DNA of 64,000 nucleotides from Microthrixaceae bacterium (GTDB taxonomy: Bacteria > Actinomycetota > Acidimicrobiia > Acidimicrobiales > Microtrichaceae): assembly GCA_027493675.1 (NCBI GenBank), contig JAOSKI010000023.1, positions 1-64,000 of the forward strand, read 5' to 3'. The notes beneath the pieces are model-generated. The model did not search any database and was not told the origin of the DNA. It was given only the letters and a program-made list of their open reading frames with translations. Position 1 is the stretch's first letter, and each line of letters begins with the position of its first letter. Below, piece by piece: positions 10,841 through 21,626 of this stretch. The translations under genes were made by a program, and so were the position numbers.

Positions 10841-11688
10841 CGTTCGATGTCCCGGTGACGGACCCTCGGCGAGAGTCCGCGGTCTCGAAGGATGGCCGCG
10901 AAGCGCTCGGCGAGCGTCACTGAACGATGTCGCCCGCCGGTGCAGCCGAAGGCGATCGTGAGCACGGACTTGCCTTCTTCCTGATAGGCGGGGATCAGCA
11001 TCTCGAGCAACGCATCCGTGCGCTTGATGAACTCTCGTGCTATTTCATTGTTACTCACGTATTCTTGCACCTCGGCGTCCATTCCGGTCAGCCCACGCAG
11101 GTCCTCCTCCCAGTACGGGTTCGGGAGGAACCGGCAGTCGAAAAGCAGGTCGATGTCGGCCGGCACGCCGTGCTTGAAGCCGAACGACACGAGCGTGACC
11201 CGAGTGGACTGGCCCTCTCCGTGGGAGAACAGATCGGTCACCTTGCGGCGCAGGTCGTGGATGTTGAGCTCACTGGTGTCGATCACCACGTCCGCACGGT
11301 CCCTGACAGCAGCCAACAGCCGGCGTTCCTCGTCGATGGCGGCCTCGGTGGAGGCGGTCAGGTCCAGCAACGGGTGGCGCCGCCGGGTGTCGCGGTAGCG
11401 GCGCACCAGGACCGGGGTCGACGCCTCCAGGTACACGGTCCGCACCGATGCGCCCGATGCCCGCAGCTCCTCCGACAGCAGGGGCGCCACTGCGCCCATG
11501 TCGTCACCGGTGCCGGCGACGAGCGCCAACCTGGTGGAGCCCTCACTGAACCGGCCCAACTCGGCCACCTTGGGGATCAACTCGACGGGCATGTTGTCGA
11601 TCACGAACCAGCCGAGATCCTCCAGCGTGTTCCCGACCTGGGTGCGCCCTGCACCTGACATCCCGGCTATGAGCAGTACCTCGACCAC
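10837..11688 (-). CDS. rapZ: RapZ/YvcJ-family nucleotide-binding protein
   Basis: Intact, 283 residues. The N-terminal P-loop is LLIAGMSGAGRTQ, in which the usual lysine is arginine, as is common in actinobacterial members. LEDLGWFVIDNMP, VIDTSELNIHDLRRKV, LVSFGFKHGVPADIDLLFD and the C-terminal TIAFGCTGGRHRSVTLAE box are diagnostic. In Proteobacteria RapZ binds small RNAs; in Gram-positives the role is less clear. Order uvrC, methyltransferase, rapZ, yvcK, gap follows the actinobacterial block except for the inserted methyltransferase. Confidence 0.93.
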   Translation of the reverse strand: MVEVLLIAGMSGAGRTQVGNTLEDLGWFVIDNMPVELIPKVAELGRFSEGSTRLALVAGTGDDMGAVAPLLSEELRASGASVRTVYLEASTPVLVRRYRDTRRRHPLLDLTASTEAAIDEERRLLAAVRDRADVVIDTSELNIHDLRRKVTDLFSHGEGQSTRVTLVSFGFKHGVPADIDLLFDCRFLPNPYWEEDLRGLTGMDAEVQEYVSNNEIAREFIKRTDALLEMLIPAYQEEGKSVLTIAFGCTGGRHRSVTLAERFAAILRDRGLSPRVRHRDIER

Positions 11689-11746
11689 ACCCCAACGCTA
11701 GCGGCGCCGGGAGCACACCGGTCCGGCCGTCCCGTGGAGCCGGGGC

Positions 11747-12587
11747 CTACATGCGCGTGAACGCCAGCAGCATCATCCGCGGCATGGTCGCCTGCCCGCC
11801 GAACTCAGGCGACAACGCCACGAAGCCGGCCGGCGGCGGAGGTTCCGCCATGTGCGTGAGGGTCAGCCCAGCGCCACCGCCGTATTGACGTAGTGCGACA
11901 ACGGCCGGTGGTGGAACGTGATGTGACATCCTCGGCGACCGTCTCGGTGGTCGTCACCTCGGGAAGGTACGGGCCGAGCTGCCAGTACTGCTCGGGGGGA
12001 TCCACCATGTGGTCGTCCACCCAGCCACTGCCGGGGGCGGAGACGATGGGATGGTTGATCACCACCAGCAGGCGGCCATCCGGGCGCAGCAGCGCGCCAG
12101 CTCCCCCAACACGCCCGCGAGGTCCGCGACGTGCTCCAACAACAGGCACGCCACGACCGCATCGACCGATGACCCGCTCAGCGCCAGTGCGGTCGCCGAG
12201 CACCGCAGGTAGAGCGGGCCGCCACCACGACGACGGGCCTCGGCCACCTGGGTCCATGACAGATCGCACCCGAGGACCGGCCATCCGAGGCCATCGGTGA
12301 CCGCCCTCGCCACCTGGCCCTCCCCGGTGCCCACATCGAGCACCAGTGGCATCCGGGCGGGTCCTCCGACCTGTCGACCTCCGGCGCCGCCATCACGGCT
12401 GTGGCCCTCGAGGTGCTCGAGCAGCATCGGGATCATCAGCTCGGAGTACTCCCGGGTCGGCATCGTCGGTGAAGTTGGCCTGCCACCACCTTGCGTGACG
12501 CTCCCACTCCGACGCTGCCACCGAGTCAGTCTCCGAGACGGCTCGTGAATCAGCCTGCGACACCGCTGTGGCAGCCGGGTCCGACAC
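11747..12587 (-). CDS. Class I SAM-dependent methyltransferase, substrate unknown
   Basis: About 280 residues once two frame changes (near 12080 and 11930) are corrected. Motif I is LVLDVGTGEGQVARAV, motif II ends at GCDLSW, and SSVDAVVACLLLEHVADLAG matches motif IV/V of Methyltransf_11-type enzymes. The C-terminal half reads RLLVVINHPIVSAPGSGW and HHRPLSHYVNTAVALGL. The GTG at 12587 (VSDPAATAVSQ) was chosen because GGGAGA precedes it. It sits between uvrC and rapZ, an unusual insertion in that block. The substrate could be a small molecule or a quinone; the sequence does not decide. Confidence 0.75.
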
Positions 12588-12636
12588 CGGATCTCCCGGT
12601 GGTGGATCGTGCGACGGCCCACGACCGGGTGGCCGA

Positions 12637-14514
12637 TCACCTGCGCGCCGCGGGCTCACGGCTCTGCGTGCAGCCGTTCGTGCCAGCCGCTGCCACGGTG
12701 TCGGGCAACCAGGAGATCTCAACCAGCGATTCGAGGTCGGCGGCCCTGACCTTCGCGACGCTGCCGAAGTGACGCAGCAGACGCTCCCGACGGCGAGGAC
12801 CCAGGCCCGGCACGTCGTCGAGCTCAGAGGAGGTCATCCGCCTACCGCGCAACTGCCGGTGGTAGGCGATGGCGAAGCGGTGCGACTCGTCACGGATCCG
12901 CTTGAGCATGAACAGCGCCTCGGACCCTCGCGGCACCTCCACGGGATCCTGGCGACCCGGGACGTAGACCTGTTCGAAGCGCTTGGCGAGCGATGCCACC
13001 GGGATCTCGTCGTCCAGGCCGAGCTCGTCGAGCACGCCGGTCGCCACTCCGAGTTGGCCCTTTCCCCCGTCGACGAGGACCAGCTGGGGCGGGTAGGCGA
13101 ACTTCCCACGTTCGGCTGCCGGACGGTCGCGGTCGGCAAGGTACGCGCTGAACCTGCGGTGCAGCACCTCCGCCATCGCCGCGAAGTCGTCGTTGCCTTG
13201 CACCCCTTTGATCCGGAAGCGCCGGTACTCCCCCTTCCGGGGCAGGCCGTCCTCCATCACCACCATCGACCCCACGTAGTCGGTTCCCTGGAGATGGCTC
13301 ATGTCGTAGCACTCGATGCGTAGCGGCGCGGCGGGCAGCCCGAGGGCGTCCTGGAGCTCGTTGAGCGCCCTGGCTCGGGTGTTGTGATCGTTCGCACGAC
13401 GCAGCCGGTGCCTCCTCAGCGCCTCTTCGGCGTTGTGGTGCACCGTGTCGGCCAGCTCGCGCTTGGGCCCACGCCTGGGGATCCGCAGCTCCACCTTGGT
13501 GCCGCGCATCTCGCCGAGCCATGCCCGGTACAGCTCGGGATCATCGGGCATCTCGGGAACCAGCACGAGCTGCGGCCACCCCATGGCGGGCTCGTCGCCG
13601 TAGAGGTTCTCCATCACCGCGCTCACCGTCTCGCTCGACGTGAGGTCGAGCACCTTGTCCAACACGAACCCGGTGCGCCCGACCACCCGGCCACGCCGCA
13701 CCAGGAACACCTGCACCGACGCCTCGAGCGAGTCGCCGGCGATGCCGATCACGTCGAAGTCCTCGTTGCGTTCGGCGACGATCTGCTGACGTTCGACCGC
13801 CTTGCGCACCGTCGCGATGCGGTCCCGCAGTCGGGCGGCCTGTTCGAAGTCGAGGCCTTCGGCCGCCGAGCGCATCTCGGACTCGATGCGCTCGAGCACG
13901 GGTTGGGTGTCTCCGTCGAGGAACTCCATCAACTCGGCGACCAGCACCGCGTACTCGTCGTGGCCGATCTCGCCCACGCAGGGAGCGGAGCACTTCTCGA
14001 TGTGGAACAACAGGCACGGCTTGCCCAGGCGCTCGTGGCGACGCAGCTTCGCGTCCGAACATGTACGGATCGGGAACGTGCGGAGCAGCTCGTCGAGGGT
14101 GTCGCGGATGGCGTACGCGTGGGCATAGGGCCCGAAATAGCGGGTGCCCTTGCGCTTGCGGCCGCGCATCACCATCGCCCTGGGCCACTCGTCGGACAGG
14201 GTGACCGCCAGGTACGGATAGGACTTGTCGTCCACCAGCCGCACGTTGAACCGTGGTCTGTGCTCTTTGATGAGGGAGTACTCCAACATGAGAGCCTCGA
14301 CCTCGTTGCGCACCTGTATCCACTCGACGGTCTCGGCTGTCTGCACCATCTGGGCGGTGCGCGCCGGCAGCGTGCGGGGATCGGCGAAGTAGTTGGCGAG
14401 ACGCTGGCGCAGCGACTTGGCCTTGCCCACGTAGATCACGCGGCCGTCTGCGTCCTTGAACTGGTAGCTGCCGGGTGTGTCGGGGATCGTTCCCGCCGGT
14501 GGACGCTCGACCAT
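12637..14514 (-). CDS. uvrC: Excinuclease ABC subunit C
   Basis: Intact, 625 residues. Makes both incisions beside UvrB-marked DNA damage. The N-terminal GIY-YIG nuclease begins GTIPDTPGSYQFKDADGRVI and YVGKAKSLRQRLANYF. A cysteine cluster (IRTCSDAKLRRHERLGKPCL, then IEKCSAPCVG) follows. The UVR motif is LDFEQAARLRDRI. The RNase H-like endonuclease domain includes IECYDMSHLQGTDYVGSMVV and LVLVDGGKGQLGVA, and the C-terminal helix-hairpin-helix is LDDVPGLGPRRRERLLRHFG. It is one of the few long genes in the window without a frame break. Confidence 0.97.
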   Translation of the reverse strand: MVERPPAGTIPDTPGSYQFKDADGRVIYVGKAKSLRQRLANYFADPRTLPARTAQMVQTAETVEWIQVRNEVEALMLEYSLIKEHRPRFNVRLVDDKSYPYLAVTLSDEWPRAMVMRGRKRKGTRYFGPYAHAYAIRDTLDELLRTFPIRTCSDAKLRRHERLGKPCLLFHIEKCSAPCVGEIGHDEYAVLVAELMEFLDGDTQPVLERIESEMRSAAEGLDFEQAARLRDRIATVRKAVERQQIVAERNEDFDVIGIAGDSLEASVQVFLVRRGRVVGRTGFVLDKVLDLTSSETVSAVMENLYGDEPAMGWPQLVLVPEMPDDPELYRAWLGEMRGTKVELRIPRRGPKRELADTVHHNAEEALRRHRLRRANDHNTRARALNELQDALGLPAAPLRIECYDMSHLQGTDYVGSMVVMEDGLPRKGEYRRFRIKGVQGNDDFAAMAEVLHRRFSAYLADRDRPAAERGKFAYPPQLVLVDGGKGQLGVATGVLDELGLDDEIPVASLAKRFEQVYVPGRQDPVEVPRGSEALFMLKRIRDESHRFAIAYHRQLRGRRMTSSELDDVPGLGPRRRERLLRHFGSVAKVRAADLESLVEISWLPDTVAAAGTNGCTQSREPAARR

Positions 14515-14545
14515 CGTGTCGACCGTACCCCGGCGCCGACAGCGC

Positions 14546-15594
14546 CTACGGGCAGGGGCGCGGGTTCAGGAAGAAGTCGCACTCCTGCAGTGCGCGTGGT
14601 CCCACGTCGGGCTGATCGTCACGGACCACGGCCGGACGCACCGCTGTGCCGTCGGGCCAGGTGCCCGTGTAGGTGAAGTCCGTGTCGCAGAACCGACCGG
14701 ACAAGGCGCACGCGGCAGTGGCGTCCGCGATCCGGTAGGTAACCCAGCGGTCCAGGTTGTCGGTGGAGATGGTGCCCACACCACCGACGAGCTCGACGCT
14801 GACGGGCCCCAGATGGTCGGCTTCCAGCGGGGGGCGGTGCGAACGGTCCGAGTAGACCATCACGTGCTGCTTCTGGGATTCGGGGAGGTCCAACGCCGAA
14901 TAGACCTCGTTGCCGATGCGGGCGTCGACGAAGTAGTCGTATTGGTAGTTGACCATCACGAAGCGCAGGTGGTCGGGCATCTCGATCGTGCCGGTACCGA
15001 CCTTCATCGCGTACCAGGGGGCGAAATCCACCGCCCAGAACGCGTCGGCGCCCCAACCACGGTCGTGGATCCCTGGACCAACCAGGGCAGCATCCCCCGC
15101 CGAACGAATGGCCTATGACCCCCGACCTTCGACAGGTCCATGCGGTCGCTCCATTGCGTGGCCTGCACGAACCCGTCACCGACCACCTTGTACTGGTGAT
15201 CGACGTTGAACTCCGCTGTGTAGCCGGGGAAGACCACCACGTACCCCTGGCTCACCAGATGGCGGACCAGGCCTTCGTAGCCGGCCACGAAGTTGCCCAG
15301 GTAGCCGTGCGCGATCAGCACAACTGGACGTTCGTCGTCGGAGCAGTTGCCACCGTCGGGCGCCGGCTGGTCGCCGGTCGGTTCGGCGACGGTGAGCGCA
15401 TGTCGCCAGTCCACCCGGTTGACCAGGTCGGTCGTGGCGGTACCGCACGGACCTGGCGCTCCCGGTTCGCCTGCCGGCACCTCCACGACGGGTGCCGGGG
15501 TGCATGCTGCCAGCAGCACGAGGCAGACGCTGGACACCACTGCTCCCACCACGACACGTGGACGTGTGGCCATTGCACTCATGACTTCCCCCAA
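14546..15594 (-). CDS. Alpha/beta hydrolase lipoprotein
   Basis: Predicted lipoprotein: a hydrophobic signal VVVGAVVSSVCLVLLAAC ends in a lipobox with Cys at about residue 31. The enzyme part has VVLIAHGYLGNFVAGYEGL (oxyanion-hole HG), a nucleophile elbow VIGHSFGGGM, and a mature domain with paired cysteines near the C-terminus. It resembles the chlorophyllase/platelet-activating-factor acetylhydrolase type of alpha/beta hydrolases. The coding frame changes near 15110 and 15030. It should be anchored to the outer face of the membrane. The substrate cannot be told. Confidence 0.75.
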
Positions 15595-15651
15595 TTCGGA
15601 TCTCGGCCGCTCCAGGAGCCTGCCCGGACCAGTCCCGCCGGTCCCACCACG

Positions 15652-16507
15652 TCAATCCTCGCGCAGATCGGGCGCCTCCGCCTCGACGAGCCCGCCATCG
15701 GGTCGAGCCGAGGCCGTCGCTGTCGGCACCAATGTCGGCAGCGACCCGGCGGCCAACAACCCGACGACCCAGCCCGCCATGACCGTGAATACCACCCGAG
15801 TGTGAGCGAGCGGCCCGACCGCCACCGACCACCACCGCCACGGCGAAGCTCACCGCCCAGAAGCGCACACGCTGCGCCGTGTCCGGTCTGGCCGTCCGCG
15901 CTCGCCGGACGTCCTCGCATCCGTACCACCGTTCGAGCAAGCGGTGTCGGCCGATGTACCAGAAGATCAGCAGGCCCACCACCGAAGCAACACTGTGGCC
16001 CACGTACTGCAGGGCCCGGGCAGCGCTCACCGCGCTGCGGAACGGCATCGCAACCCAGTGTCGGTCGAGATGCAACCAGCGTGCGCCCCAACCTGGATCG
16101 TGCGTGAATGCGTCTATCACGATGTGGCTCACCGCTCCGATGACCGCGGAACCCACTGAGATGGCCGCCAGCGGCCTGCGCCCGCCGATGACCGCGTATG
16201 AGTGCAGGCGCATTCCACCCAGATCGGGCAACTGGGGAAAGACCGACGCGCCGGCCCTGCGACGCAGCAGCGTCGCGATCAACACCGAGACCGGGACCAC
16301 CAGGAGGAGCGCAGTGAACGTGTGGCTCCACAGCCCGACGAAGGGGTACAGCAGATCCGGGACGACGGAGCCCACGCACAACGCCGTCGCGTCGAACCAG
16401 TCAGGCCGCCAGAGCTTCAGCGGCAGGACAGGCACCTGATGCGCAGGGATCGTGAGTGGAATGACAGTGCCCCCCTCAACTCGAGACGCCAGGATAGGGC
16501 AACTCAC
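15652..16507 (-). CDS. DUF4184-like integral membrane protein
   Basis: A multi-pass membrane protein of about 285 residues. The N-terminal segment TIPAHQVPVLPLKLWRPDW followed by ALCVGSVVPDLLYPFVGLW matches the DUF4184 pattern. It continues FTALLLVVPVSVLIATLLRR and AVIGAVSHIVIDAFTHDPGW, whose His and Asp residues are conserved in that family. A last helix, VVFTVMAGWVVGLLAAGSLP, needs a frame change near 15815. GTG at 16507 is the best available start; no ATG or GTG lies nearer the family's N-terminus. The function of the family is unknown. Confidence 0.65.
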
Positions 16508-16715
16508 GGAATCTTCCCGAGCGGGATGCTGTTGTTCACCCTCAGAAGCGTCTAGCGTGGAAGCTGCCGGCCTGGCATCCGGCACCATATGCTTCCGAGG
16601 CCGACATACCCGTGGCGCGGCGACCAGGCTGCCCCCACCGGCCAATGATCGGGAGCCCTCACCGTTGCGCACCGTCTTGGTTGCACGGCGCGCAACACCA
16701 AGGAGGTCATCTGAG

Positions 16716-17823
16716 ATGTTGCGCCTACAAGCCGGCCTGCCACCGGAGTACACCGACGCGTCCCCCGACGAGCTGGCGGCTCGGATCGCCGCCGCCAAGA
16801 CGACGTTGGGTGACCGGCTGTTCGTCCTCGGCCACCACTACCAGCGACGAGATCATGCGCTGGGCCGACGCAAGAGGCGACAGCTTCGGCCTGTCGGTGC
16901 TCGCCCGGCAACGCCCCGAAGCCGACTACATCGTGTTCTGTGGCGTCCACTTCATGGCCGAGTCCGCCGACATCCTCACCGGTGACCACCAGCAGGTGAT
17001 CCTTCCGGATCTCAACGCGGGGTGCTCGATGGCGGACATGGCCGACATCGATTCGGTCGAGGAGGCCTGGGACGCCATCGCCGACGTCTCCGACATCAGC
17101 GACGTCCTTCCGATCACCTACATGAACTCCTCGGCGGACCTGAAGGCCTTCGTGGGTGCGCACGGAGGCGCTGTCTGCACTTCGAGCAACGCCCGTGCGG
17201 TCCTGGAATGGGCCTTCAACGACCCCGCGGGGCCTGGAGCACATCAGGTGCTGTTCTTCCCCGACCAGCACCTTGGCCGCAACACCGGCATGGCCATGGG
17301 CTTCACCGAGGCCGACATGGCGGTGTGGAATCCCCGCGAGGAGCTCGGTGGCCTGGAGGAGGCCGAGGTCAAGCAGGCACGCTTCCTGCTGTGGAAGGGG
17401 CACTGCTCGGTCCACCAGCGCTTCCGGCCCGAGCACATCGAGGCGTTCCGAGCCGAGCACCCCGACGGGATCGTGGTCACGCATCCCGAGTGCAGCTACG
17501 AGGTGTGCTCGCTCGCCGACAGCGTCGGTTCGACCGAGTTCATCGTGAAGGCCATCGCCGCCGCCCCGGAGGGTTCGGTGATCGGTGTCGGCACCGAGAT
17601 CCACCTCGTGAACCGGCTCAACGACGAGACACCCGACAAGACGGTGGTGTCACTCGATCCACTGGTGTGTCCGTGTTCGACGATGTTCCGCATCGACGCT
17701 CCCCACCTGGCGTGGACCCTCGAGAACCTGGTGGAGGGCAACGTGTGCAACCGAATCACGGTGCCCCCGGATGTGGCGACCGACGCGAAGCTGGCGCTCG
17801 ACCGGATGCTCGCGATCACCTGA
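16716..17823 (+). CDS. nadA: Quinolinate synthase A
   Basis: Condenses iminoaspartate and dihydroxyacetone phosphate to quinolinate for NAD synthesis, using a [4Fe-4S] cluster. The cluster cysteines lie in LNAGCSMADMADI, VTHPECSYEVCSLAD and LVCPCSTMFRIDA. LFVLGHHYQRDEIMRWAD, FLPDQHLGRN (as VLFFPDQHLGRNTG) and GTEIHLVNRL are further family motifs. ATG at 16716 follows AAGGAGG. One frame change lies near 16850. nadB and nadC are not in the window, so it stands alone here. Confidence 0.95.
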
Positions 17824-17886
17824 GCGTCATGCCCGGCCACCGGCAGGCGGATCCTCGCCCGCGCGGATCCGTTGCGGGAGTCCCGT

Positions 17887-18462
17887 TCAGGAGGTGCCCA
17901 GGTACAGCAGGCGGAATCCCGCAGTGCGCATCGCCCGTGTGACGCGCCTTGTGGTATCGCCGTCGAAGCACCGACGCCCGTCGAGCGAGGCGAGCACCTC
18001 GGCGTCCACGCGTTCAAGGCTCGTGAGGCGAACCAGGATCGTTCCCGCCAGGCAGTCCACCTCGCGCACGCCACGCATCACCTCGATGTCCCAGTGCTCG
18101 GAGGGGCTGACGATCGCCGTGCGCACACGGCGGGGATGGGTCGTCCACTGGTTCCCGCGCACCGACCATCCGACGGCGGCCGCCAGTGGCACCGCGGATA
18201 TGACCTCCATCGCCCGAAGGGCCTCCTGGTCGTTGGGCCTGATGTGGCCGTACATCCACGCGAACTCCCCGGTCCGTTCCACCCGCTGGGGGAACGCAGA
18301 GCCGGCCGCTGGAGCACGACTCGGCAGCGTCCGCGTCGCCACCTGCAACGTCGCAACCCCACCCGGGTCGGACACACCGAACACGGGTGACGGCTGCTCG
18401 CGGCGCGATCGGTGATCGTCCATGGAGTATGCATCGGCAAACACGGTCGCGACCTGAGACAA
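17887..18462 (-). CDS. Hypothetical protein
   Basis: An intact 191-residue frame with no family I recognise. It has no membrane segment or signal peptide. Segments [35 protein letters not shown] and [19 protein letters not shown] look like a folded alpha/beta protein. An alternative start is the ATG at 18423 (MDDHRSRR). It lies about 110 bases downstream of uvrA on the same strand and could be its last operon member. Confidence 0.6.
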   Translation of the reverse strand: MSQVATVFADAYSMDDHRSRREQPSPVFGVSDPGGVATLQVATRTLPSRAPAAGSAFPQRVERTGEFAWMYGHIRPNDQEALRAMEVISAVPLAAAVGWSVRGNQWTTHPRRVRTAIVSPSEHWDIEVMRGVREVDCLAGTILVRLTSLERVDAEVLASLDGRRCFDGDTTRRVTRAMRTAGFRLLYLGTS

Positions 18463-18570
18463 CTTGACGCGTGGAAACAGGGGCCGGTCCGACCCGTGGG
18501 AAGCCGACCGACGTAGCGCAACCTGTGTGGATGCGGCCCGGGTGAAGGTGGCGGGGCGCAGGGCCGGGCC

Positions 18571-21448
18571 CTACGACAGGTCCAGCAGCGGCGCCAGGAA
18601 CCGTCCCGTGTAGCTGTGCGACACCTCCGCCACCTGCTCCGGGGAGCCCTCGGCCACCACCGAGCCCCCACCCACCCCCGCCCTCGGGTCCGAGGTCGAT
18701 GATCCAGTCGGCGGTCTTGATCACGTCCAGGTTGTGCTCGATCACCACCACGCTGTTGCCGGCGTCCACGAGCCGGCCGAGCACCGTGAGGAGCTTGCGG
18801 ATGTCCTCGAAGTGCAGTCCCGTGGTCGGCTCGTCCAGCAGGTACATCGTGTGACCGGTGGAACGCTTGGCCAGCTCGGAGGCGAGCTTCACACGCTGCG
18901 CCTCGCCGCCCGAGAGCGTCGTGGCCGGCTGGCCCAGGCGTATGTAGCCGAGTCCGACGTCGACGAGGGTCTGCATGTGCCGGGCGATCGCCGGCTGGTT
19001 CGAGAAGAACTCCAGCGCCTCCTCACATGGCAGGTCCAGCACCTCTGAGATGTTGAGCCCCTTGAAGGTGATGTCCAGGGTGTCGCGGTTGTAGCGGGCA
19101 CCCTTGCACACCTCGCACGGCACGTAGATGTCGGGCAGGAAGTGCATCTCGATCTTGATGGTGCCGTCACCCGAACAGGCCTCGCACCGGCCGCCCTTGA
19201 CGTTGAAGCTGAAGCGACCGGGCAGGTAGCCGCGCACCTTCGATTCGTTCGTCTTGGCGAACAGCTTGCGGATGTGGTCGAACACCCCGGTGTAGGTGGC
19301 CGGGTTCGACCGCGGCGTGCGCCCGATCGGCGACTGGTCGATGTTGATCACCTTGTCCAGCTGACCGATGCCCTCGATGCGACGATGGAGCCTGGGGGCA
19401 CCTTCGAGGCCGTAGACGTGCTGCATCAGCGAACGCAACAGGATGTCGTTCACGAGCGTGGACTTGCCCGAACCCGAGACCCCGGTGACCGCCACGAAGC
19501 AGCCAAGAGGGATCTCCACGTCGATGTCGGTCAGGTTGTGCTCCCTCGCGCCCACCACCTTGAGGCGCTCGTCGCCGGGCTGCCTTCGCTGCTGTGGCAG
19601 CGGGATCACCCGCTTGCCCGACAGGTACTGGCCGGTGATGGACCGCTTCGCCTTCTCGAGTTGTGCGACGGTGCCCGAGTGCACCACCTCACCGCCGTGC
19701 TCCCCCGCGCCCGGGCCGATGTCGACCACGTGGTCGGCCACGCGGATCGTGTCCTCGTCGTGCTCGACCACCAGCACCGTGTTGCCAAGGTCGCGCAGAC
19801 GCTCGAGGGTCTCGATGAGCCGGTGGTTGTCACGTTGGTGGAGGCCGATCGAAGGCTCATCGAGCACGTAGAGGACGCCGACCAGGCCCGAGCCGATCTG
19901 CGATGCGAGTCGTATTCGTTGCGCCTCACCCCCCGAGAGCGTGGCAGCGGAGCGTTCAAGGTCGAGGTAATCGAGACCCACGTCGCAGAGGAACTGGAGC
20001 CGGGCGTTGATCTCCTTGAGGATCCGATCCGCTATGAGCGCCTGACGGTCGTCGAGCTCCAGATCGAGGAGGCACTTCGTGGTCTCGGCTATCGACAGCG
20101 AGCAGAGCTCGTGCATGTTGAGCCCACCGACGGTGACCGCCAGGGCGAGCGGGTTCAGGCGGGCGCCGTCACAGGTCCCACAGGGCACCTGGCGCATGTA
20201 GCCCTCGATCGCCTCACGCGCCGAGTCGCTCTCGGATTCGGCGTGACGCCGCTTGAGGTACGGGATCACCCCTTCGTACTTGGCCGTGTAGGTACGTGTG
20301 CGGCCGTAGCGGTTGCGGAACCGCACCTGCACCTTCTCCGCGCCCGGCAGACCGTGCAACAGGATCCTCTGGTGCTTCTTCGGCAGCTTCGCGAACGGCG
20401 TGGCGTACTCGATCCCCTCGTCCTCGCAGACCGATTCGAGAAGGCGGTGGAAGTACTTGGCATGCCCCGACGCCCACGGGGCCAGCGCACCCGCCTCGAC
20501 TGACAGGTCGGGATCGGGCACCACCAGTTCGGGGTCGACCTCGAAGGTGGTGCCCAGTCCGTCGCACACCGTGCATGCGCCGTAGGGCGAGTTGAACGAG
20601 AAGTTGCGGGGCGCAAGCTCCTCGAAGCTCTTGCCGTCCGATGGTCGCGACAGGCTCTCGGAGAACGTGAACATCTCGGGCTCGCCATCCTCGTCGGGTC
20701 GGGGCACGATCTCGACCTGCGCCACACCCTCGGCCAGGTTCAACGCCGTCTCCATGGAGTCGGTGAGGCGCTCTCTCTCGATGCCTTCACGAAGCACCAA
20801 CCGGTCGATCACGGCTTCGATGTGGTGGACCTCGTAGCGGGCCAGGTCGACCTCGACGGGAAGGTCGTGGAGCTCGCCGTCGATCCGGACCCGCGGGTAG
20901 CCCGACGACGCGAGGTCGGCCAGCAACTGATCGTAGGTGCCCTTTCGACTGCGCACGACGGGTGCCAGAACCTGGAACCGGGTGCCTTCGGGCATCTTCA
21001 TGATCCGGTCCACGATCTGCTGGGGTGTCTGGCGGACCAGCCGCTCACCCGTCTCGGGGTCGTGCGGGATGCCCACCCGGGCGAACAGCAGGCGCAGGTA
21101 GTCGTAGACCTCGGTGACCGTGCCCACGGTCGACCGGGGATTGCGTGAGGCCGACTTCTGGTCGATCGAGATGGCGGGTGAGAGGCCCTCGATCACGTCC
21201 ACGTCGGGCTTGTCCATCTGACCGAGGAACTGACGGGCGTAGGCGGAAAGGGACTCGACGTAGCGTCGCTGGCCCTCGGCGTAGATCGTGTCGAAGGCCA
21301 ACGACGACTTGCCCGAGCCGGACAGCCCGGTGAACACGATCAGGCGGTCGCGGGGCAGGTCCAGATCGATGTCACGGAGGTTGTGCTCCCTCGCCCCCCG
21401 GATCACGATCCGGTCGTCGCGGGCTCTGCCGGAGCGTGCGGCTGCCAT
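18571..21448 (-). CDS. uvrA: Excinuclease ABC subunit A
   Basis: DNA-damage sensor ATPase of nucleotide excision repair. It has two ABC modules: Walker [20 protein letters not shown] and [16 protein letters not shown], with matching signatures [13 protein letters not shown] and [13 protein letters not shown]. Zinc sites appear as CTVCDGLGT and as CEACSGDGT followed by [11 protein letters not shown]. Length near 959 residues is typical. A frame change near 18690, after [10 protein letters not shown], means the true end ([11 protein letters not shown]) at 18571 is in another frame from the rest. A subfamily B palindrome lies just upstream, between uvrA and the divergent aroC. Confidence 0.96.
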
Positions 21449-21521
21449 CGCATGGACACTAGTACGCCCGCGCAAGTCGCCCCGAACACGTGTTCCCCCC
21501 TCCCGATCCTCCCTACCCCTG

Positions 21522-21572
21522 GTTCTGCATGGTGTAGGCGTGGCGCACAGCGCCACGCACACCACACAGAAC
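21522..21572. repeat. Dispersed palindrome, subfamily B copy 2
   Basis: Inverted repeat with arms starting GTTCTG and ending CAGAAC around the core GGCGTGGCGC-ACA-GCGCCACGC. It is the same element as 7296-7345 but inverted (loop ACA instead of TGT), with a few differences in the left arm. It sits in the divergent intergenic region between uvrA and aroC, so it cannot be a terminator for either. Confidence 0.8.
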
Positions 21573-21626
21573 GGCTGAGGACGGCGGGGAGAGGGGCGTT
21601 CCATCGAGGTACGGCATACTGGGACT

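Noticed and set aside
13384-14676. A 430-residue plus-strand frame opposite uvrC
   Set aside because: It is antisense to an intact uvrC and its His/Arg-rich composition is a shadow of the UvrC codons.
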